A stretch of 64,000 nt of DNA from Caulobacter sp. 602-2 (GTDB lineage Bacteria; Pseudomonadota; Alphaproteobacteria; Caulobacterales; Caulobacteraceae): contig NZ_JAAKGT010000005.1 of the NCBI RefSeq assembly GCF_011043625.1, positions 248,001-312,000 of the forward strand, in the 5' to 3' direction. Both the position numbers and the translations under genes were made by a program. Below the pieces are notes generated by a model. The model saw nothing but the letters and a program-made list of their open reading frames with translations. It did no database searches and was not told the DNA's origin. The stretch's first letter is position 1. Every line of letters begins with the position of its first letter. Positions 17,947 to 26,094 of this stretch are shown here, piece after piece.

Positions 17947-18228
17947 TTAGCGGTACTGCTGAAGCCGGGTGGTCCGCAGACCCGCCATCCCGTGACGATC
18001 GATCGACTGCTGCCAGGCGAGGAATTCCTCGTTGGTCAGCTTGTAACGATCGCACGCCTCGTCGAGCGAGAGGAGCCCACCGCGGACGGCGGCCACCACC
18101 TCGGCCTTACGCCGGATCACCCAACGCTGGGTTTCCGGGGGCGGAAGATCCGACAGGGTCAGAGGCGCACCGGTCGGACCGATGACGTACTTTTCACCCC
18201 GGCTGTTCGTGCGCTGCTGCTGCAACAT
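17947..18228 (-). CDS. sciP: Small CtrA inhibitory protein SciP (DUF1153)
   Basis: A 93-residue helix-turn-helix protein that binds CtrA and blocks CtrA-dependent transcription in Caulobacter swarmer cells. The DUF1153 signature is clear: YVIGPTGAPLTLSDLPPP at about 15-32, RWVIRRKAEVVAAVRGGLLS and DEACDRYKLTNEEFLAWQ, with a basic end (GLRTTRLQQYR). I use the ATG at 18228, which starts MLQQQRTNSRG; a longer frame to 18249 adds seven residues. Its place between flgE and fliF is the Caulobacter arrangement. A CtrA-like box lies upstream. Confidence 0.95.
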   Translation of the reverse strand: MLQQQRTNSRGEKYVIGPTGAPLTLSDLPPPETQRWVIRRKAEVVAAVRGGLLSLDEACDRYKLTNEEFLAWQQSIDRHGMAGLRTTRLQQYR

Positions 18229-18284
18229 GGCTTTACGCCTTTCCCACAACCATCACTGTTGACGAGGAATATAGGCGCCGGGGA

Positions 18285-18299
18285 ATAACGACGGCTTAA
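18285..18299 (-). promoter_or_regulatory. CtrA-like box upstream of sciP
   Basis: On the minus strand this reads TTAA-N7-TTAT, one base off the full CtrA consensus TTAA-N7-TTAA. A TATATT that could serve as a -10 lies 11 bases downstream (18268-18273). The spacing to the sciP ATG is about 57 bases. sciP is known to be CtrA-activated in Caulobacter, giving a feedback loop. Confidence 0.5.
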
Positions 18300-18344
18300 T
18301 TCCGGTAGTAAAGAAAGACCTAAACAAGGGACTTCCTCCAGCCA

Positions 18345-18373
18345 TCAGAGTGTATCGATGTGACACACTCTGA
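18345..18373. terminator. Hairpin downstream of flgE
   Basis: TCAGAGTGT (18345-18353) and ACACTCTGA (18365-18373) are perfect complements with an 11-base loop. The hairpin begins 24 bases after the flgE stop on the minus strand and lies upstream of sciP. It is a likely 3' end for the fliK-flgD-flgE transcript. No long T-tract follows. Confidence 0.5.
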
Positions 18374-18396
18374 TTAAGACAAGTTAATACCTATGA

Positions 18397-20076
18397 TCAA
18401 CGCTTAATGCTCAGAAGTTCTTCCAGCATCTGATCGGCGGTAGTGATGATTTTCGACGAGGCCGAGTACGCGCGTTGCGTAGTGATCAGGCCGGTGAATT
18501 CAGTCGACAGGTCGACAGTCGAAGCTTCCAGCGTCGAAGGGGCCAGAGAACCTGCACCGCCCTGGCCCGGGGTCTTCAGGCTGTAGGTGCCGCTCTCGTT
18601 GGTGACGCGGTAAGCGTTGCCATTGACGCCCTTCAGGCCGTTGGGATTCGAGAAGGTCGCGATGGCCACCTGGGCGATCCGGCGAGTCACCCCGTTGTCG
18701 AAGATGGCCGAGACGTAGCCGTCTTCATCCACCTCGATGTTGGTCAGGTTGCCGAACGCGGTGCCGTTGGTGTTCACCGACTGCACGACCGACTGGCTGT
18801 TGTACTGGGTCAGGCCGCCGGCGGCGTTGGCCAGGTCGATCTGGATGTCCTGGGAATCGATGCCCAGACCATCGGCCCAGCGCGGACCCGTGCCGGTGGC
18901 GGTGGGGTCCGAAGCGCCGATGTGGATCGCCGTCGGGTTGACGCCGCCGAACAGGTTGCCGACCGAGGCCAGCTTGCCGTCCGTGGTGAAGGTGATCTTG
19001 CCCGAGCTGATCAGGCCGTTGGTGTTGTTGTCCAGGTCGCCCGGCTTGGCGCGCAGTTCGGCGAACCACTCGTTCGGGCCAGGGCCCTTGAGCAGCGACA
19101 GGGTGACGGTGCGCTGGCCGCCCTTGGAGTCCGAGACCGGGATCTGGATCTCGAAGTCCGGCTTGACGCCGGTGGTCGGATCCTCGGCGTAGTCCGACAT
19201 CGAGCGGGTGGTCGGGTCGTAGGCGCCGGCGTTCACCGCGTCGGCCTTGGTGTTCAGGCCCAGGGCCGCGAACGACACCGTGGCGCCGCCGCCGGCGTTG
19301 ATCGAGCCGGCCGGACCGGCCGCGCCGGTCGGGGTGTAGCTGGTCAGGGCGCCCGTGGTCGGGTCGAACGCGGCCGTGCCGGTGTCGACGACGACGCCCG
19401 CGCGGCGGACCTCGACCTGATACTCGTTACCGTTGCCCGTCGGGCTGTAGCGGACGGCGTAGTCGGCCGTGACGGCGTTCGAGTCGGCGACGCCGGTCTT
19501 GGTCGACAGCGCGTTGGCGGCGGCCGAGACGGCCTGTTCCGAACGCAGGTTGGCGTTGACGCCGACGCGGGTGGTCTTCTCGGCGGTGCCGCCGACGCTG
19601 CCCACGTTGATCGACGACAGCTGGGTCAGGTCCGACGGGTCGGGCGTGATGGCGCCGGTCACGGGATCGGCCAGCCAGCCCTGCAGGTACAGGCCGGCGT
19701 CGTTCTTCAGGTAGCCCAGGTTGTCCAGCTGGAACGAACCGGCGCGGGTGAACGAGCGGGTGTCGGTGGCAGTCAGGCCTTCCGGCTTCTCGGTGGCGAC
19801 GAAGAAGCCCGAGCCGGCGATCGACAGGTCAAGGCTCGAGGTCGTCGACTGGGTCAGGCCCTGCTGGCTGATGAACTGGTGCGTCAGCGACTTCACGCCG
19901 CCGGCGCTGTAGGTGTTGTTCTTGCTCTGCGAGGTGACCAGGGTCGAGAAGTTCGCCGAGGAGCGCTTGTAACCGACGGTGTTGACGTTGGCGATGTTGT
20001 CCGAGATCGCGGCCAGGGCCGACGAGTTGGCGACCAGACCGGAGACGCCCGAGAGCATGGCGCTGTTGATGGACAT
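18397..20076 (-). CDS. flgE: Flagellar hook protein FlgE
   Basis: A 559-residue hook subunit. The N-terminal rod-like segment (INSAMLSGVSGLVANSSALA and SDNIANVNTVGYKR) and the C-terminal helix (LSTEFTGLITTQRAYSASSK, MLEELLSIKR) are the standard D0 parts that pack in the hook core. Between lie the large surface domains. It follows flgD with a 132-base gap in the fliK-flgD-flgE unit, and expression is expected from the sigma-54/FlbD promoter upstream of fliK, possibly with help from its own leader. The length is normal for alphaproteobacteria. Confidence 0.97.
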   Translation of the reverse strand: MSINSAMLSGVSGLVANSSALAAISDNIANVNTVGYKRSSANFSTLVTSQSKNNTYSAGGVKSLTHQFISQQGLTQSTTSSLDLSIAGSGFFVATEKPEGLTATDTRSFTRAGSFQLDNLGYLKNDAGLYLQGWLADPVTGAITPDPSDLTQLSSINVGSVGGTAEKTTRVGVNANLRSEQAVSAAANALSTKTGVADSNAVTADYAVRYSPTGNGNEYQVEVRRAGVVVDTGTAAFDPTTGALTSYTPTGAAGPAGSINAGGGATVSFAALGLNTKADAVNAGAYDPTTRSMSDYAEDPTTGVKPDFEIQIPVSDSKGGQRTVTLSLLKGPGPNEWFAELRAKPGDLDNNTNGLISSGKITFTTDGKLASVGNLFGGVNPTAIHIGASDPTATGTGPRWADGLGIDSQDIQIDLANAAGGLTQYNSQSVVQSVNTNGTAFGNLTNIEVDEDGYVSAIFDNGVTRRIAQVAIATFSNPNGLKGVNGNAYRVTNESGTYSLKTPGQGGAGSLAPSTLEASTVDLSTEFTGLITTQRAYSASSKIITTADQMLEELLSIKR

Positions 20077-20208
20077 GACTGAAATCCTGCTCGTGAGGTT
20101 TGTTTGGCGGGGTTCAGCGCAGTTTGCGTTTGGGTCCCAGGTCGGCCGTCTGGCTCGGTGGGGGACCGCGTCGGCGTCATTCTGACGCCCGGTTCATTCC
20201 TTGGAGGC

Positions 20209-20919
20209 TTAAGCGGCCTCGGCTTCGGTTTCCGGGGTCTTGTCCGGAGGATTGGTGACGCCGATCACCTGGCTGATCGGCACCTTGACGCCGTCGATGG
20301 TGACCATGTTCTGGCCGCTCTCGCTGGTCACCGCGGTCACGATGCCTTCGATGCGGCCCTTGGAGGTGGTGGCGATCTTCGTGCCTTCGCCGTCGACGGC
20401 GGTGACGCGCAGGGTGTAGGCGGCGCCGTTGGGCTGCTGGACGCCGCTGGTGCTGTCCTTGCCGTCCCACTCGAAGGTGTGGTCGCCCTTGCTCATGTCG
20501 TCGGGCAGCTTGGTGGCGACCACGTTGCCGTACTTGTCGAGCACCTCGATCTTCACCGAGGTGGCGTTGCGGCCGATGGTGTAGCTCCAGTTGGCCTTGC
20601 CGTCCTTGAGCACCGAGGTGTCGGTCTCGGCCGTGGCCTGCTTGCCCATCATGTTGACCGCGTCGGCGATGCCGCCGTCGTTCATGCCGACCAGGGCCGC
20701 CAGCAGGTCGTTGGTGACCAGTTGCTGCTCGACGCCCGTCATCTGGACGATCTGGCCGGTGAAGGCGTTGGAATCCATCGGCGACAACGGATCCTGGTTC
20801 TTCATCTGCGTGGTCAGCAGCTTGAGGAAGGTCTCTTCGCTGCTCGCCAGCTGGTTCCTCGAGTTGTTGATCTTGTCGATCACCGAGGTGCTGCCGGACG
20901 TCGCGGTCGTGGTGGCCAT
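20209..20919 (-). CDS. flgD: Hook-capping protein FlgD
   Basis: A 236-residue scaffold protein that caps the growing hook. The conserved N-terminal part includes FLKLLTTQMKNQDPLSPMDS and GQIVQMTGVEQQL (about 30-66). A Tudor/FnIII-like C domain follows, with FEWDGKD and YTLRVTAVD. It ends in an acidic tail. It lies 11 bases after the fliK stop, so it is co-transcribed with fliK. Confidence 0.96.
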   Translation of the reverse strand: MATTTATSGSTSVIDKINNSRNQLASSEETFLKLLTTQMKNQDPLSPMDSNAFTGQIVQMTGVEQQLVTNDLLAALVGMNDGGIADAVNMMGKQATAETDTSVLKDGKANWSYTIGRNATSVKIEVLDKYGNVVATKLPDDMSKGDHTFEWDGKDSTSGVQQPNGAAYTLRVTAVDGEGTKIATTSKGRIEGIVTAVTSESGQNMVTIDGVKVPISQVIGVTNPPDKTPETEAEAA

Positions 20920-20930
20920 GACGCTTGCTC

Positions 20931-22574
20931 CTAGATCTTGACGTCGACGCCGTCGGATTCCGCGAGGCGGTAACCCGGGATCAGCGACGCAGCCGAAAGG
21001 GTGGGAATGTCTTCGGCCATGGCGCCCGCGAAGGCGCGGCCAGCGAAGGCGCGGCGACCGTGGTCGCCGCCCTGGAAGTCGAAGAAGGCGTTCTGCTGCT
21101 GCCCCTGGCCGCCGTTGCCGCCCTGGCTCGACACATCGAACTTCAGGGCGTTGTCGGCGACGTCGAAGCCGGCCTGGCTCAGCGCCTGGCGCAGCTCGCC
21201 GGCGCGGTGGCGCAGATCTGCGGCGGCCTGCGGGTTCTCGAAGGCCATGACGGCCGTCAGCTTGCCCTCGGCGCCGATGCGCACCTGCACGTCGACCTTG
21301 CCCATGCCTTCCGGCGTCAGGACGATGTCGAAGCGGGTGGTCTTGGCCTCGAGCTTCTTGGCGATCTCGGCCGACAGGGCCGCGACGGTCTCGGGCGAGC
21401 CGCGCACGATGGTCTCGGCGGGCGCCTGGGCGGTCGCGGCGGCCTGGGTCTGGACGGTCGGGGCGAAGGTCGCCTCGGCCTTGGGCGCGGCGGCGTCGAC
21501 CGGCGCGGCGTCGGCAGCCATCTGAGCGAAGGCGTCGCCCCCCTGCGAACCGCTGTCGCTGTTGGTGGCGGCGTCGTGGGCGGCCTGATCGGCGGCGACG
21601 GCATGAGCCGTGACGACAGCCTCGCCCTTGGCCGCGACCTCGACCTTGCCGGCCTTCGGCGCGGGGGCCTGGACGGTCTCGGCGGGCTTGGCGGTTTCGG
21701 CGGCGGCGGCCTGGGCCTCGACCGGCGCGGCGACCTCGGCGGTGTCGACCGGAGCCGCGGCGGCCGTGGTCGCGGCGGCGGCGTCGGCGGGAAGCTGCAC
21801 GGCCTTGAGGCTGGCGATCTCGTCGCCCAGCGAAGCAGCGGCCGGCTGGGCGGCGTCGGCGGCGGCCTTGGCCTGGGGCTGGGCCTGAGGCTGCGACTGA
21901 GCCTGGGCTTGGGCCGGGGCGGCCGCGGGCGTCTCGGCGGCCGGAGCCTGCGGCTGGGCGGCGGCCAGCTTGGTCAGGTCGACGGCGGGAACTTCGGCCG
22001 CGGCGTCGGCGGCGGCCGGCAGGACGGCCTCGGCGTCGACCTGCGGCGCGGCCGCATCGGCCACCAGGTCGGCGGCGGCCTGCACGGTCTGGGCGGCGGC
22101 GGCGACCGGGGTCGCGCCGGTCAGCTTGGCCGCGTCGGAAACGGTTTCGGCCACGTCGCCCACCAGGTCGGCGGCCTTGGCCAGCAGATCGCTCGACCCG
22201 GCGGCCGGGACCGAAGCCTCGGCGGCGGCGGCCAGGGCCTCGCCATCGATAGCTTGGCCAGCGGCGGGCTGCTGCTGTTGTTGCGTGCTCATGGCGGCGA
22301 CCACGGCCGCGCCGGCCTGGGCGGCGGCGGCGTCCTGACCGGCGGCCGCGTCGACCGACTTGCGGTCATCGGCCTTGCGGTCGGCCGTCGGCTTGGCCGC
22401 GGCCTTGCCGCCGGCGGCGGGACGAGCGCTCGGCTGGTCCTTCGTCGCGTCTTCGCTCGCACCCTTGGCGGCCAGCAGCGCACCGAAGACGTCGCCCGCG
22501 CCGGAGGCGTCGGACGCGCCGGCGGCGCCCTGGGCGGGCGTCGGGAGCGGAAGAGAGGCGGCGATCGCGGTCAT
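20931..22574 (-). CDS. fliK: Flagellar hook-length control protein FliK
   Basis: A 547-residue molecular ruler and substrate-specificity switch. Most of residues 1-400 is low-complexity sequence rich in Ala, Pro, Asp and Gln, as in other FliK proteins. The conserved C-terminal domain (about 410-500) has LEAKTTRFDIVLTPEGMGKV and VQVRIGAEGKLTAVMAFENP, the LRPxxLGxVxV-type core. The ATG at 22574 is preferred over the in-frame ATG at 22673 because the predicted sigma-54 promoter (22640-22653) would start RNA near 22629, downstream of the longer start. First gene of the hook operon. Confidence 0.9.
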   Translation of the reverse strand: MTAIAASLPLPTPAQGAAGASDASGAGDVFGALLAAKGASEDATKDQPSARPAAGGKAAAKPTADRKADDRKSVDAAAGQDAAAAQAGAAVVAAMSTQQQQQPAAGQAIDGEALAAAAEASVPAAGSSDLLAKAADLVGDVAETVSDAAKLTGATPVAAAAQTVQAAADLVADAAAPQVDAEAVLPAAADAAAEVPAVDLTKLAAAQPQAPAAETPAAAPAQAQAQSQPQAQPQAKAAADAAQPAAASLGDEIASLKAVQLPADAAAATTAAAAPVDTAEVAAPVEAQAAAAETAKPAETVQAPAPKAGKVEVAAKGEAVVTAHAVAADQAAHDAATNSDSGSQGGDAFAQMAADAAPVDAAAPKAEATFAPTVQTQAAATAQAPAETIVRGSPETVAALSAEIAKKLEAKTTRFDIVLTPEGMGKVDVQVRIGAEGKLTAVMAFENPQAAADLRHRAGELRQALSQAGFDVADNALKFDVSSQGGNGGQGQQQNAFFDFQGGDHGRRAFAGRAFAGAMAEDIPTLSAASLIPGYRLAESDGVDVKI

Positions 22575-22639
22575 GCGGGTCGGTACGCTCGGCTGGACGA
22601 CGGCTCGGATGGAGCACGCCTTGATCCGCCGTCCTCTGA

Positions 22640-22653
22640 GCAATCGCCGGGCC
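22640..22653 (-). promoter_or_regulatory. Sigma-54 promoter for fliK-flgD-flgE
   Basis: Minus strand reads GG (22653-22652), ten bases, then GC (22641-22640), within TTGGCCCGGCGATTGC, matching the -24/-12 consensus TGGCAC-N5-TTGC in spacing and in most bases. The predicted start of transcription is near 22629, giving a leader of about 55 bases to the fliK ATG. An IHF-like site and two FlbD-type sites lie upstream at about -82, -109 and -144. Confidence 0.72.
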
Positions 22654-22704
22654 AACCCGGAAATTTCTTTCAAGTCATTGATTCAAAAGGTTTTAATCTC
22701 TGAT

Positions 22705-22717
22705 TTACCCTTTGATT
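22705..22717 (-). promoter_or_regulatory. IHF-like site in the fliK/flgK control region
   Basis: Minus strand reads AATCAA-AGGG-TAA, close to the IHF consensus WATCAA-N4-TTR with one mismatch. It lies in the only A/T-rich stretch of the gap, between the fliK sigma-54 promoter and the ftr-like sites, where a DNA bend would bring FlbD to the polymerase. Confidence 0.5.
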
Positions 22718-22728
22718 TCGGCAGGTTG

Positions 22729-22747
22729 CGGCGGTTTTTGCCGAGCG
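22729..22747 (-). promoter_or_regulatory. FlbD-binding (ftr-like) site A
   Basis: Minus strand CGCTCGGCAAAAACCGCCG carries the CGGCAAA core with flanking G/C complement typical of Caulobacter ftr elements. Its centre is about 109 bases upstream of the predicted fliK transcription start, a normal enhancer distance for sigma-54 activation. Confidence 0.58.
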
Positions 22748-22763
22748 GAAACGGAAAGAATGA

Positions 22764-22782
22764 CCCGTCCTTTGCCGCGTCG
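22764..22782 (-). promoter_or_regulatory. FlbD-binding (ftr-like) site B
   Basis: Minus strand CGACGCGGCAAAGGACGGG repeats the CGGCAAA core in the same orientation as site A, 35 bases further from the fliK promoter. It also lies just upstream of the flgK sigma-54 promoter, so it could influence both directions. Confidence 0.5.
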
Positions 22783-22812
22783 GCGCGTCGCAGCCGGGGA
22801 ACGGCCCGGGTT

Positions 22813-22826
22813 GGCGCCATCCTTGC
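22813..22826 (+). promoter_or_regulatory. Sigma-54 promoter for flgK-flgL
   Basis: TTGGCGCCATCCTTGCGC has GG at 22813-22814 and GC at 22825-22826 with ten bases between, an almost exact TGGCAC-N5-TTGC promoter. Transcription would begin near 22838, leaving a leader of about 150 bases before the flgK ATG. That leader contains two more ftr-like sites. Confidence 0.75.
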
Positions 22827-22918
22827 GCTCCCCTCCTCGTCGTCCGCACGGCGCATGGAACCCAACGCCTTGTATTTCAACGGTTTGCACAACGGAAACG
22901 AGACGCTCTCGACGCCGA

Positions 22919-22937
22919 CCCGGCAAGTTTCGCCGGG
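22919..22937 (+). promoter_or_regulatory. FlbD-binding (ftr-like) site C in the flgK leader
   Basis: CCCGGCAAGTTTCGCCGGG is an ftr-type site and also an inverted repeat (CCCGGC / GCCGGG). It lies at about +81 to +99 from the predicted flgK start, i.e. downstream of the promoter, as recalled for the Caulobacter flaN operon. Confidence 0.55.
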
Positions 22938-22955
22938 CAAGGTCGCGTCGCGTGG

Positions 22956-22973
22956 TTCGTGCTTTGCCGAGCG
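22956..22973 (-). promoter_or_regulatory. FlbD-binding (ftr-like) site D in the flgK leader
   Basis: Minus strand CGCTCGGCAAAGCACGAA shares its first eleven bases with site A. It lies at about +118 to +135 of the flgK transcript, directly before the AGGAG ribosome-binding site at 22977-22981. Confidence 0.5.
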
Positions 22974-22988
22974 GACAGGAGATCGCTG

Positions 22989-25097
22989 ATGTCGCTGAAC
23001 ACCATCCTGAACACCGCGACGTCGGGGATGATGGCAGCCCAGACGGGCATGCGCGTCGTTTCCGACAACATCGCCAACGTCAACACCGCCGGCTACGTTC
23101 GCAAGACGGTCAGCCAGTCCAACCTCGTGTCGAACGGCATGGGCGTGGGCGTCAACATCGACGCGATCAAGCGCGCGACCGACCGCTTCCTGCAGTCGGC
23201 CAGCCTGAACGCCGCGTCGGACGCCGGTCGCGCCTCGGCCCTCTCGAGCGCGCTGGACAACGCTCAGGAGCTGTTCGGCGACCCCAGCGCCAAGACCAAC
23301 TTCTTCTCGATGCTCGACGACGTGTTCAGCGCCTTCTCGCAGGCCGCCGACGAGCCGTCCTCGTCGCTGCTGCGCGCCCAGGCCCTGACCAAGGTCGAGG
23401 ATTTCCTGGGTGAAAGCAGCCGCGTCACCGCCGGCCTGTCCAGCCTGGGCAAGGACGCCGACACCAAGATCTCGGCCGACGTCGACCGCGTGAACGTGCT
23501 GCTCAAGCAGATCGACGAACTGAACGCCGACATCACCCGCGCCAAGACCACCGGCGTCGACGCCACCGGGTCGGAGAACATCCAGAGCGGCCTGATCGAC
23601 GAGCTGTCGTCGCTGATGAACGTGCAGGTCAGCCAGCGCGCCAACGGCGGCGTGCTGATCCGCTCGACCGAGGGCATGAGCCTGGCCGGCGAAGGCGCGG
23701 CCGTGATCAAGTACGAGCAGTCGCCCACCGCCAACGGCTTCCTGACCGTCACCTCGGCCAACAGCGGCGGCCAGGCCAGCCCGCTCTATATCAGCAGCGG
23801 CGAGATCAAGGGCCTGCTCGAGCTGCGCAACACCGAGCTGCCGGCCCTGTCCGACCAGCTGGGCGAGTTCGTCACCCGCGCCACCGAAGAACTGAACCGC
23901 GCCTCGAACGCCAACTCGTCGGTCCCCGCCCCGGCCAGCATGACCGGCCGCGACACGGGCCTGGACGCGACCACCGCCCTCACCGGCTTCACCGGCAAGA
24001 CCACCATCGCCCTGACCAACTCGGCCGGCGTCATCCAGCGCCGCATCGAGGTGGACTTCAGCGCCGGTTCGATGACGGTCGACGGCGTCGCCGGCCCGGC
24101 CTTCACCCCGGCCAACTTCCTGACCCAGCTGAACAGCGCCCTGAGCGCCGACGGCCAGGCCTCGTTCTCGAACGGCGCGCTCAGCCTGTCGGCCAACGGC
24201 GGCCTGGGCGTGGCCATCGCCGACGACCCGACCAACCCGTCGACCAAGGCCGGCAAGGGCTTCAGCCACTTCTTCGGCATGAACGACGTCGTCCGCCAGA
24301 CGGGCTATTCGCCCTACGAGACGGGCATGACCACGGCCTCGCAGCACGGCTTCACGCCGGGCGAGGAGATCACCCTGCGGCTGACCGACATCGAGGGCGG
24401 CCGCATCCGCGACGTGAAGGTCACTGTGCCGGCCGGCGGCACCATGCAGGACATGCTGAACGCCCTGAACTCGCGCAGCGACGGCGCGGGCCAGTACGGA
24501 ACCTTCGCGCTCGACTCCAAGGGCGCGCTGAGCTTCAGCTCCAACAGCGCCTCGCCGGTGACCCTGTCGGTGGTCGAGGACGGCACCCAGCGCGGCGTCG
24601 GCGGCCCTTCGCTGAGCCAGTTGTTCGGCCTGGGCCCGTCCGAGCGCAGCACGCGCGCTTCGGGCTACACCGTCGATGCGGCGATGAACGGCAACCCCAG
24701 CCGCCTGCCCTTCGCCAAGCTGGACCTGACCGCCGCGGCCGGGACCCCGGCCCTGGCCGTCGGCGACGCCCGCGGGGCCCTGGCCCTGGCCAAGGCCGGC
24801 GACAGTTCGGTCAACTTCTCGTCCGCCGGCGGCGTCGGCGCGGCCACCAGCAGCGTGCTGCGCTACGGCGCCGACTTCGCCGGCTCGATCGCCCGCAAGG
24901 CGGCCGCCGCGGAGTCCAAGAAGGACGCCACCGCTTCCGTGAAAGTCGAGGTCGACACCCAGCGCCAGTCGCACGAGGGCGTCAATCTCGACGAAGAGCT
25001 CATCAATCTGACGACGTACCAGCAGGCGTTCAACGCCTCGGCCCGCCTGATCCAGGCGACCAAGGACATGTACGACGTCCTCGTGAACATCATCTGA
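22989..25097 (+). CDS. flgK: Hook-filament junction protein FlgK (HAP1)
   Basis: A 702-residue protein forming the joint between hook and filament. The conserved N terminus LNTILNTATSGMMAAQTGMR / SDNIANVNTAGYVRK and C terminus LDEELINLTTYQQAFNASAR match FlgK; the middle carries extra surface domains and makes it longer than the enteric form. The ATG at 22989 has AGGAG 7 bases upstream. An in-frame ATG at 22959 lies within ftr-like site D and adds a non-conserved leader. It is divergent from fliK, and flgL follows after 8 bases. Confidence 0.96.
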   Translation: MSLNTILNTATSGMMAAQTGMRVVSDNIANVNTAGYVRKTVSQSNLVSNGMGVGVNIDAIKRATDRFLQSASLNAASDAGRASALSSALDNAQELFGDPSAKTNFFSMLDDVFSAFSQAADEPSSSLLRAQALTKVEDFLGESSRVTAGLSSLGKDADTKISADVDRVNVLLKQIDELNADITRAKTTGVDATGSENIQSGLIDELSSLMNVQVSQRANGGVLIRSTEGMSLAGEGAAVIKYEQSPTANGFLTVTSANSGGQASPLYISSGEIKGLLELRNTELPALSDQLGEFVTRATEELNRASNANSSVPAPASMTGRDTGLDATTALTGFTGKTTIALTNSAGVIQRRIEVDFSAGSMTVDGVAGPAFTPANFLTQLNSALSADGQASFSNGALSLSANGGLGVAIADDPTNPSTKAGKGFSHFFGMNDVVRQTGYSPYETGMTTASQHGFTPGEEITLRLTDIEGGRIRDVKVTVPAGGTMQDMLNALNSRSDGAGQYGTFALDSKGALSFSSNSASPVTLSVVEDGTQRGVGGPSLSQLFGLGPSERSTRASGYTVDAAMNGNPSRLPFAKLDLTAAAGTPALAVGDARGALALAKAGDSSVNFSSAGGVGAATSSVLRYGADFAGSIARKAAAAESKKDATASVKVEVDTQRQSHEGVNLDEELINLTTYQQAFNASARLIQATKDMYDVLVNII

Positions 25098-25105
25098 GGT
25101 CCGCC

Positions 25106-26029
25106 ATGACCCGTGTCTCCACCTCCGGCAACTACGGCGTGATGACGTCGAACCTGATGCTGGCGCAGGTGCGCCAGAACCAGATCGGCGAACAGGTCTC
25201 CAGCCAGAAGGTCGCCAGCGACCTGAAGGGCTACGCCAAGAACGCCGAAATGCTGACGGCGATGAAAAGCGCCCAGGCCAAGATCGACGGCTTCCTCGAC
25301 CAGACAAAGCTCGTCTCCAACCGGCTGGAGATGCAGGACATGGGCATCGAGCGCCTGGCCAACTCGGCCACCAGCGCCCGCGAGGCGATCGCCAACGCCC
25401 TGGCCGCCGGCAACGCCACCACCCTGATGCAGCAACTGCAGAACGCCTTCGGCGACGCGGTTCAGGGCCTCAACACCAAGTCCAACGGCCAGTACGTGTT
25501 CTCGGGCGCCAGGAACGACACGGCGACCACCACGGCCACCAGCATGGCCGACCTGACGGCCGCGCCGAGCACGGCCTCGCTGTTCCAGAACGACCAGTAC
25601 ATCACGACCAACCGCATCGACGAGTCGACCACGGTCTCGACCGGCGTGCTGGGCGACGCCCTGGGCACCGACCTGTTCGACGCCTTCAAGCAGGTGCAGG
25701 CCTATGTCGACGCCAACGGCCCGTTCACCGGCAACCTGACCGACGCCCAGTCGACCTTCCTCAAGGGCCTGCTGCCGGCCTTCGACGACGCCCACAAGGA
25801 CCTGGTCACCGCCCAGGGCAAGAACGGCCTGAACCAGAAGCGCTTCGATGACGCCCAGGTGTCGCTGCAGGACCAGTCCGACAGCCTGACGGTGATGATC
25901 GGCGGCGTCGTCGACGTCGACATGGCCGAGGCCGTCACCCGCCTGCAGGCCGCCCAGCTGGCCGTCCAGGCCTCGGCTCAGGTGTTCTCTTCGCTCCAGG
26001 CCTCGTCGCTGCTGAACGTGCTGAAATAG
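25106..26029 (+). CDS. flgL: Flagellin-like junction protein FlgL (HAP3)
   Basis: A 307-residue flagellin-related protein that joins FlgK to the filament. The N-terminal coiled segment (NYGVMTSNLMLAQVRQNQIG, QKVASDLKGYAKNAEML) and the C-terminal one (DMAEAVTRLQAAQLAVQASA, FSSLQASSLLNVLK) are flagellin D0/D1 parts; the middle has GLNTKSNGQYVFSGAR, typical of FlgL. It is the second gene of the flgK operon. Confidence 0.95.
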   Translation: MTRVSTSGNYGVMTSNLMLAQVRQNQIGEQVSSQKVASDLKGYAKNAEMLTAMKSAQAKIDGFLDQTKLVSNRLEMQDMGIERLANSATSAREAIANALAAGNATTLMQQLQNAFGDAVQGLNTKSNGQYVFSGARNDTATTTATSMADLTAAPSTASLFQNDQYITTNRIDESTTVSTGVLGDALGTDLFDAFKQVQAYVDANGPFTGNLTDAQSTFLKGLLPAFDDAHKDLVTAQGKNGLNQKRFDDAQVSLQDQSDSLTVMIGGVVDVDMAEAVTRLQAAQLAVQASAQVFSSLQASSLLNVLK

Positions 26030-26048
26030 GCCGCAAGCAGGCTGCGGC
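26030..26048 (+). terminator. Weak hairpin after flgL
   Basis: GCCGCA (26030-26035) and TGCGGC (26043-26048) form a 6-base stem with a 7-base loop directly after the flgL stop. There is no T-run. It may be the 3' end of the flgK-flgL transcript, in the 65-base gap before mnmA. Confidence 0.35.
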
Positions 26049-26094
26049 GCTGCTCCACCTCGCAAAATCGGGGTCGAGGCTCTAAATAGCGCCG

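Noticed and set aside
22954-22967. A second sigma-54-like GG-N10-GC match before flgK
   Set aside because: It lies inside ftr-like site D, would start RNA within the ribosome-binding site, and has a poorer match than the promoter at 22813-22826.
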